Shown piece after piece: positions 5,711-10,061 of a DNA stretch of 10,061 bases (the stretch's first letter is position 1; every line of letters begins with the position of its first letter). Source of the stretch: Syntrophomonas sp. (GTDB taxonomy: Bacteria > Bacillota > Syntrophomonadia > Syntrophomonadales > Syntrophomonadaceae); contig PWPP01000102.1 of the NCBI GenBank assembly GCA_003558625.1, forward strand, positions 1 to 10,061, in the 5' to 3' direction. The notes beneath the pieces are model-generated. The model was not told the DNA's origin and searched no databases. It saw nothing but the letters and a program-made list of their open reading frames with translations. The translations under genes and the position numbers were made by a program.

Positions 5711-5739
5711 ATTATATAATTTATACATAATAGTGTCAA
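5711..5739 (-). promoter_or_regulatory. Full-consensus sigma-A promoter of tRNA-Asn
   Basis: On the minus strand: TTGACA (5734-5739), a 17-base spacer, TATAAT (5711-5716), matching consensus at all twelve bases. Start expected near 5704, about 11 bases before the tRNA. The promoter begins 27 bases after the rpoD stop. Confidence 0.92.
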
Positions 5740-5766
5740 TAATAATAACGATTAAATTAAAAACCC

Positions 5767-6849
5767 TTATTCAATGTAATCTTTTAGCTTCTTACTGCGG
5801 GAAGGATGTCTCAATTTTCTTAACGCCTTCGCTTCAATCTGCCTGATCCTCTCCCGGGTAACACCAAACTCCTGCCCCACTTCCTCCAGGGTTCGGGGGC
5901 GCCCGTCATCTAATCCAAACCTGAGTCTTAATACCTTCTCTTCCCTTTCGGTTAATGTTTTTAAGATGCCATCCAGGTGCTCACGCAGTAACACAAACGA
6001 AGCTGACTCTTCAGGGGACTCTGCCTCTTCGTCAGTGATAAAATCTCCCAAGTGGCTATCGTCTTCTTCTCCGATGGGGGTTTCCAAAGACACCGGTTCC
6101 TGGGCTACTTTAATAATCTCTATGACTCTTTCAACAGGTATATCCATTTCGGCTGCAATCTCAACCGGTGTAGGCTCTCGGCCCAGGGTTTGCAGCAAAT
6201 TTCTTTGTACCCGGGATAGTTTGTTTATGGTTTCTACCATATGAACCGGGATTCTAATGGTTCGGGCCTGATCTGCAATAGCTCTGGTTATGGCCTGTCT
6301 GATCCACCAGGTAGCATACGTGCTAAATTTGTACCCTTTTAGATAATCAAACTTTTCCACAGCCTTCATCAGGCCCAGATTGCCTTCCTGAATCAGGTCT
6401 AAAAACAGCATTCCCCGACCAACATACCTCTTAGCGATGCTTACAACCAATCTGAGGTTGGCTTCCACCAGTTTGCGTTTAGCTTCCTCTTCACCTTTTT
6501 CAATTCTTTTCGCCAGGTCAATTTCCTGGTCTCCTGTCAGAAGGGGAACACGGCCAATTTCTTTTAAGTACATGCGAACCGGGTCATCTATTTCTACCCC
6601 TTCGGGGACGGTGACCTTTTCCTCTTCTACGCTCTCACGCTCACGCTCTTGCAGGGCAACAATTTCACTCTCATTGCCTACGGTAATGCCCAATGACTGC
6701 AAGTGTTCAAAAATATCATCTATATGATCAGGTTCCAGGTTAAATGCCTGCAAATCTTCTATGATTTCTTCATAAGTCAAGCTTTTCTTCTTTTTTCCTT
6801 TTTCAGCTAAAATAATAATCGCTTCGGCTAATTTACCATCTAATTTCAT
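5767..6849 (-). CDS. rpoD: Primary RNA polymerase sigma factor SigA/RpoD
   Basis: A 360-residue group 1 sigma factor that directs core RNA polymerase to housekeeping promoters. Residues 1-55 resemble the small region 1.1 of Firmicute SigA, followed by an acidic linker. Region 1.2 is 'DDPVRMYLKEIGRVPLLT' (88-105). Region 2 spans about 127-205 and includes 'EANLRLVVSIAKRYVGRG', 'FLDLIQEGNLGLMKAVEKFD' and the -10-reading 'YKFSTYATWWIRQAITRAIA'. The sigma finger is near 260-271 ('GEEDDSHLGDFI'). Region 4 (about 296-360) has the -35-reading helix-turn-helix 'TLEEVGQEFGVTRERIRQIE'. The ATG overlaps the dnaG TGA (ATGA), so translation is probably coupled; the ribosome site is the G-rich run at 6853-6860 plus GGAAG. 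No terminator is visible between rpoD and tRNA-Asn. Confidence 0.99.
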   Translation of the reverse strand: MKLDGKLAEAIIILAEKGKKKKSLTYEEIIEDLQAFNLEPDHIDDIFEHLQSLGITVGNESEIVALQERERESVEEEKVTVPEGVEIDDPVRMYLKEIGRVPLLTGDQEIDLAKRIEKGEEEAKRKLVEANLRLVVSIAKRYVGRGMLFLDLIQEGNLGLMKAVEKFDYLKGYKFSTYATWWIRQAITRAIADQARTIRIPVHMVETINKLSRVQRNLLQTLGREPTPVEIAAEMDIPVERVIEIIKVAQEPVSLETPIGEEDDSHLGDFITDEEAESPEESASFVLLREHLDGILKTLTEREEKVLRLRFGLDDGRPRTLEEVGQEFGVTRERIRQIEAKALRKLRHPSRSKKLKDYIE

Positions 6850-8630
6850 TTTCCCCCCCCTTCCTCAATTTTGTTCAGGAAACGATCCATAGCTATAATT
6901 AGCCTAAGGACCTGATAAAAATCTCCTGTTTCCTGTAGTATATGAACTTGGTTTAACAGCTTATTATATTGGGCTTCCGATTTTAATAATTTTATTCTCT
7001 CAATAATGTCTTTGATTTCAAATGCTTCGAGGCTACAATCTTCTTCCAATAAAAACAACAACTTGGCCAATGCATGATTCAATCCCTGCTGCCCTGCCTG
7101 TGCCTTTAAATGATCCAACCGGTCCGGCAAATAATCCTCTGGCTGATCATAAAGCAAGGCAATTTTTTTATAGTGTAAATCACTAAAAAAGTTAAGGCCG
7201 ATTTCATTTTTTACCCAGGTAAAAATTTTTTCATCCTGCAACATGGTAGCCAATAATCTTTCCTGAATACTATACTGTTCTGAATGATTGCGATTTTCCC
7301 ACCTATTATTTTGTTTTGTGTCATGATCAGCCGCTATGGTTTTATCCCCGGCATGAACTTCACGGTATAGCAAATTTTCTTCCACTCTCAGCTTTTGGGC
7401 CAGCATCTTGATATAATGATCTTTTTCTACCGGGCTATTCAGCGCAATGATATCAGGTTTTATATAATGAATAATTCTTTTAACCGCTGCCATTTCTAAA
7501 TTTTTCTCTTGAGCCAGGAGCTGTTTAATTTTATATGCAATAGGAGTGTCTTTATTATTCTGTATATAGGAATAAAATTCCTCTTTTCCATAACTCTGTA
7601 CAAAATCATTGGGATCCTGTCCGTAAGGCAGACTTACCACTTCTACCTGAATCCCCTGATCCAAAAGCACTCCAATGGTCTTTAAGGTTTCTCTCTGTCC
7701 TGCTTCATCCCCGTCAAAAATAATTACGGCTTTTTCTGCATATCTATGCAGCAGGCGGGCTTGTTCAGCGGTAAATGCCGTCCCCAGGGAGGCAACCACG
7801 TTTTTAATATTAATCTGGCTAAGAGTAATACAATCGATATAACCTTCTACCAGAATCGCTTCATTGCTCCTTCGTATTTCGTTTTTTGCCTGGTATAAAC
7901 CATATAAATTGTTTCTTTTGGAAAACACACTGGTCTCGGGCGAATTTAAATACTTTGGTATATTGTCTTCCGATAATCCCCGGCCTCCAAAGCCAATAAT
8001 GTCTCCGTTATAGTGCCAGATCGGAAAAATAATACGGTTTCGAAAAACATCATATAGGCGGTTGTTTTTTCCTTCCTTGGTCAAACCGGCCAGGAGCAAT
8101 TCTTTGGCCGTAAATCCCTGTTTTAATAAATATCTGCCCAGTTCTTCCCAGGAATTAGTAGCATAGCCAATTTGAAAAACCTCTATCGCCTCATTAGAAA
8201 TCCCGCGTTGAAGAATATAACTCCAGGCTTCTAGCGCCTCTTTTCCTTTACCGCCTAGCTGCTGCCTGAAATAACGGGCTGCAACTTTATTGATGGCATA
8301 TACAATATTTTTTTGCTTATTGTCATTACGCCGACCGGGGTCTAATACAACCCCGGTTCTCTCAGCCAGAACTGCAATCGCTTCTTTAAAGTCGAGACCA
8401 TCCCTTTGCATTAAATAGGAAAATACATCTCCCCCCTGATTACAGCCAAAACAATAATACATCTGCTTAGCGGGAGACACCGAAAAGGATGGGGTTTTCT
8501 CCTGATGAAACGGGCATAAACCCCAGTAGCGATTGCCCTTGCGTTTAAGCTCTATGCTTTCTGCCACCAGATCAACTAAATCAATTCTTAGCTGGATTTC
8601 TTTTACCTGATCTTCATACAAGCCTGACAT
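6846..8630 (-). CDS. dnaG: DNA primase DnaG
   Basis: A 594-residue bacterial primase that makes RNA primers for replication in complex with the DnaB-type helicase. The N-terminal zinc-binding domain has 'CPFHQEKTPSF' and 'YYCFGCNQGGD' with ligands Cys39, His42, Cys60 and Cys63. The catalytic core carries the basic motif 'FRNRIIFPIW' with 'GFGGR', then 'PKYLNSPET' and 'FSKRNNLYGLY'. The TOPRIM fold has 'AILVEGYIDC' (Glu262) and 'VIIFDGDEAGQ' (Asp306, Asp308). The helical helicase-binding domain occupies roughly 440-594. The ATG start has AGGTGGAGG immediately upstream, four bases counting from AGGTGG. The last codons 'EEGGGK' include a run of eight G, which also serves as the rpoD ribosome site. 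Lies 103 bases after dgt. Confidence 0.98.
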   Translation of the reverse strand: MSGLYEDQVKEIQLRIDLVDLVAESIELKRKGNRYWGLCPFHQEKTPSFSVSPAKQMYYCFGCNQGGDVFSYLMQRDGLDFKEAIAVLAERTGVVLDPGRRNDNKQKNIVYAINKVAARYFRQQLGGKGKEALEAWSYILQRGISNEAIEVFQIGYATNSWEELGRYLLKQGFTAKELLLAGLTKEGKNNRLYDVFRNRIIFPIWHYNGDIIGFGGRGLSEDNIPKYLNSPETSVFSKRNNLYGLYQAKNEIRRSNEAILVEGYIDCITLSQINIKNVVASLGTAFTAEQARLLHRYAEKAVIIFDGDEAGQRETLKTIGVLLDQGIQVEVVSLPYGQDPNDFVQSYGKEEFYSYIQNNKDTPIAYKIKQLLAQEKNLEMAAVKRIIHYIKPDIIALNSPVEKDHYIKMLAQKLRVEENLLYREVHAGDKTIAADHDTKQNNRWENRNHSEQYSIQERLLATMLQDEKIFTWVKNEIGLNFFSDLHYKKIALLYDQPEDYLPDRLDHLKAQAGQQGLNHALAKLLFLLEEDCSLEAFEIKDIIERIKLLKSEAQYNKLLNQVHILQETGDFYQVLRLIIAMDRFLNKIEEGGGK

Positions 8631-8733
8631 GCCTCCACCTACTATTCTATATAGAGAAAAAAATTCCTTCTATCTGTCCTAATAATTTGTTTCTAACTTA
8701 TTAGAAAATGAAAAATAATCATTGGTTTTTTTG

Positions 8734-9804
8734 CTAATTGCTGATAAACGTACCATTTTTCATTCCTTCCGGCACTAATGATTTGGGTACATAGATGTCG
8801 TTAAAATATGAAATGCAATACGCATCGCTCATACCGGATATATAATCCGCCACGGCGCTTTCCACGCCTTCTTCCAGGGCTATAGCACGGTATAATTCTG
8901 TCATTTTATCGGGATTTTTCATAAAGTAATGATATAAATGCTCAATAATAAACATCGCTCTCTTTCTTTCAGCCAGGCATACTTCCCCCCGGTATATTTT
9001 TTCAAACATGAACGATCGAAGCCCCTTTAAAGCTTTTTCAATACGGAGGCTAGGTGAAACAATCACCTCATTTTTCTGATCCATTAATGTTCTGGTATGA
9101 TATATGGTGTCGGTTACCAGGGTGGCAATCCTCTGGCTATGAGAATAACCCAGGGTTTCTAAATATCCTGCAGGTATTTCATCTAAGCGCAGCAGTCCCG
9201 CCCTCATAGAATCATCTATATCGTGTTGTACATACGCTATTTTATCGCTTAATCTGATCACCTGACCTTCCAGGGTAAAGGCTTTGCTGGCAGCGGTTCC
9301 ATAACCACTGTGATGTAATACCCCATCTAAGACTTCCCGGGTCAGGTTTAAACCGAATCTGGACGTTGGTTTTTCAATTCGGGTCAGCACCCTGATGCTG
9401 TTTTCATTATGTCGAAATCCGTGCCGGCATAAACTGTTTAGAACCTGCTCCCCGGCATGGGCAAAAGGAGTATGGCCTACATCATGGGCTAAAGCCATAG
9501 CCTCAATAAGATCCAGGTTCAGATTGAGGCCCGCTCCTATGGTGCGGGCAATCTGGCTAACCTCCAGGGTATGGGTCAGCCGAGTACGATAATGATCACC
9601 CTGGGGTGCTATAAACACCTGGGTTTTATGTTTCAAGCGGCGAAAGGATTTGGAATGTATAATCCGGTCCCGATCCACCATGAAACATGTACGAACCGGA
9701 TCTTCTTCTTCCTTTTCTTCTCGCCCCCGGGAACAGGCAGATATAATACCCCATGGGCTCAAGGTTAACTGCTCCCGTCTTTCTATTTCTTCACGAATAT
9801 GCAT
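8734..9804 (-). CDS. dgt: dGTPase-like HD-domain triphosphohydrolase
   Basis: A 356-residue HD-superfamily protein of the deoxyguanosinetriphosphate triphosphohydrolase-like group, which hydrolyses dNTPs to nucleoside and triphosphate. Motifs: 'DRDRIIHSKSFRRLKHKTQV' (44-63), 'RTRLTHTLEVSQIAR' with metal ligand His78, 'ALAHDVGHTPFAHAGE' with His107-Asp108 and His112, 'HHSGYGT' (164-170) and 'RLSDKIAYVQHDIDD' with the distal Asp187. An acidic stretch 'REEKEEED' lies at 28-35. The length is typical of the shorter dGTPase-like proteins rather than of enterobacterial Dgt (about 500). ATG start with AGGAG seven bases upstream. It precedes dnaG and rpoD as in other Clostridia; control of dNTP level beside the primase fits replication, but that link is inference. 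Substrate preference cannot be read from the sequence. Confidence 0.95.
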   Translation of the reverse strand: MHIREEIERREQLTLSPWGIISACSRGREEKEEEDPVRTCFMVDRDRIIHSKSFRRLKHKTQVFIAPQGDHYRTRLTHTLEVSQIARTIGAGLNLNLDLIEAMALAHDVGHTPFAHAGEQVLNSLCRHGFRHNENSIRVLTRIEKPTSRFGLNLTREVLDGVLHHSGYGTAASKAFTLEGQVIRLSDKIAYVQHDIDDSMRAGLLRLDEIPAGYLETLGYSHSQRIATLVTDTIYHTRTLMDQKNEVIVSPSLRIEKALKGLRSFMFEKIYRGEVCLAERKRAMFIIEHLYHYFMKNPDKMTELYRAIALEEGVESAVADYISGMSDAYCISYFNDIYVPKSLVPEGMKNGTFISN

Positions 9805-9824
9805 AAAACCACTCCTGTCACATA

Positions 9825-9852
9825 AAACCTTATCCGTTTAAGGCTAAGGTTT
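9825..9852 (-). other. Hairpin in the dgt leader
   Basis: AAACCTTA and TAAGGTTT pair over eight bases. After one mismatch a CC/GG pair extends the stem, closing a six-base loop. On the minus strand TATGTGACAGGAG follows, so there is no U-tract and the dgt ribosome site lies seven bases on. It may affect dgt translation or be a 3' end structure of the upstream gene. Confidence 0.45.
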
Positions 9853-9887
9853 CATAACAGCGCATATGAGTTCTTAAAAACCTGTTT

Positions 9888-10061
9888 TTATGACCTGTTT
9901 CTTAATGATTGCGTCGCTGTTGCCACCTGCACGATCCTGCGGGCCAAAATCCGGGACCGGTTGATGGCATTTAAGTCTTCCCAAGACGGGCTTTGGGCAC
10001 TGGAACCAAAATGCCCACAATCATCTTCAAAATAAACATCCCCAACAATGATCATGCCCTG
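9888..10061 (-). CDS. C-terminal end of a probable flavodoxin-like / NADPH-dependent FMN reductase (partial)
   Basis: The last 57 residues of a gene that runs off the right edge, ending with TAA at 9888-9890. They read 'QGMIIVGDVYFEDDCGHFGS', then 'SAQSPSWEDLNAINRSRILA' and 'RRIVQVA', then a short polar tail. The pattern 'GMIIVGD', a Gly-His-Phe-Gly turn about ten residues later and a closing helix with 'SRILARRIVQVA' resembles the last strand and helix of WrbA/FMN-reductase-type flavoproteins. This is recognition by pattern from a short fragment, not a firm assignment. It lies 83 bases upstream of dgt on the same strand and may be cotranscribed; no clear terminator or promoter stands between them. 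Confidence 0.55.
   Translation of the reverse strand, partial: QGMIIVGDVYFEDDCGHFGSSAQSPSWEDLNAINRSRILARRIVQVATATQSLRNRS

Noticed and set aside
5966..6727. Ser/Arg-rich plus-strand open frames opposite rpoD
   Set aside because: Their composition simply mirrors the Glu/Arg/Leu codons of the sigma factor; no independent coding signals.
8631..8733. AT-rich gap between dgt and dnaG with CTAATAA/TTATTAG repeat
   Set aside because: The stem is all AT except one pair, with a 12-base loop and no U-tract. No promoter with correct spacing was found, so neither terminator nor promoter is supported.
9395..9841. Plus-strand open frames opposite dgt
   Set aside because: Antisense to a conserved HD-domain gene, no ribosome sites, no family resemblance.

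Overview
The window reads as ordinary chromosomal housekeeping DNA from a low-to-moderate GC Firmicute. It is most like a member of the Clostridia close to the Peptococcaceae/Syntrophomonadaceae. The pointers are the order ylxM-ffh-rpsP-khpA-rimM-trmD followed by a PF09936-type RNA methyltransferase, the order dgt-dnaG-rpoD, strong AGGAGG-type ribosome binding sites with several GTG/TTG starts, and tRNA genes with encoded CCA ends. The species assignment is inference. No mobile element, CRISPR array, phage gene or defence gene was found, and no stretch over 300 bases lacks a gene.

Left part (1-4117, all minus strand): one operon for the signal recognition particle and ribosome/tRNA maturation. 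It runs leftward from a TTGACA/TAAAAT promoter at 4159-4186: ylxM, ffh, rpsP, khpA, rimM, trmD and an RNA methyltransferase whose last part reaches the left edge in a different frame. Gaps are short except for 163 bases between ffh and rpsP, which hold a GC-rich hairpin. trmD and the methyltransferase overlap as GTGA. The ylqD gene that Bacillus subtilis carries between khpA and rimM is absent.

Middle (4218-5766): a plus-strand degV-family gene diverges from ylxM with its own promoter. It converges on a tRNA cluster and shares with it a hairpin terminator at 5146-5172. The tRNA cluster (minus strand) has two transcription units. tRNA-Asn has a full-consensus promoter directly behind rpoD and its own terminator. 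tRNA-CAU, tRNA-Glu and tRNA-Val follow from a second strong promoter.

Right part (5767-10061, minus strand): the macromolecular synthesis cluster dgt, dnaG, rpoD, with dnaG and rpoD overlapping as ATGA. It is preceded at the right edge by the C-terminal end of a probable flavodoxin-like/FMN reductase. Together the genes cover replication priming and dNTP balance, the main sigma factor, tRNA supply, protein targeting, and 30S and tRNA maturation.

I did not find an undescribed system. The points most worth checking are the frame break in the methyltransferase, the Glu at the usual catalytic Asp position of TrmD, the inverted repeat at the ylxM transcription start, and the tRNA-Asn unit placed directly behind rpoD.
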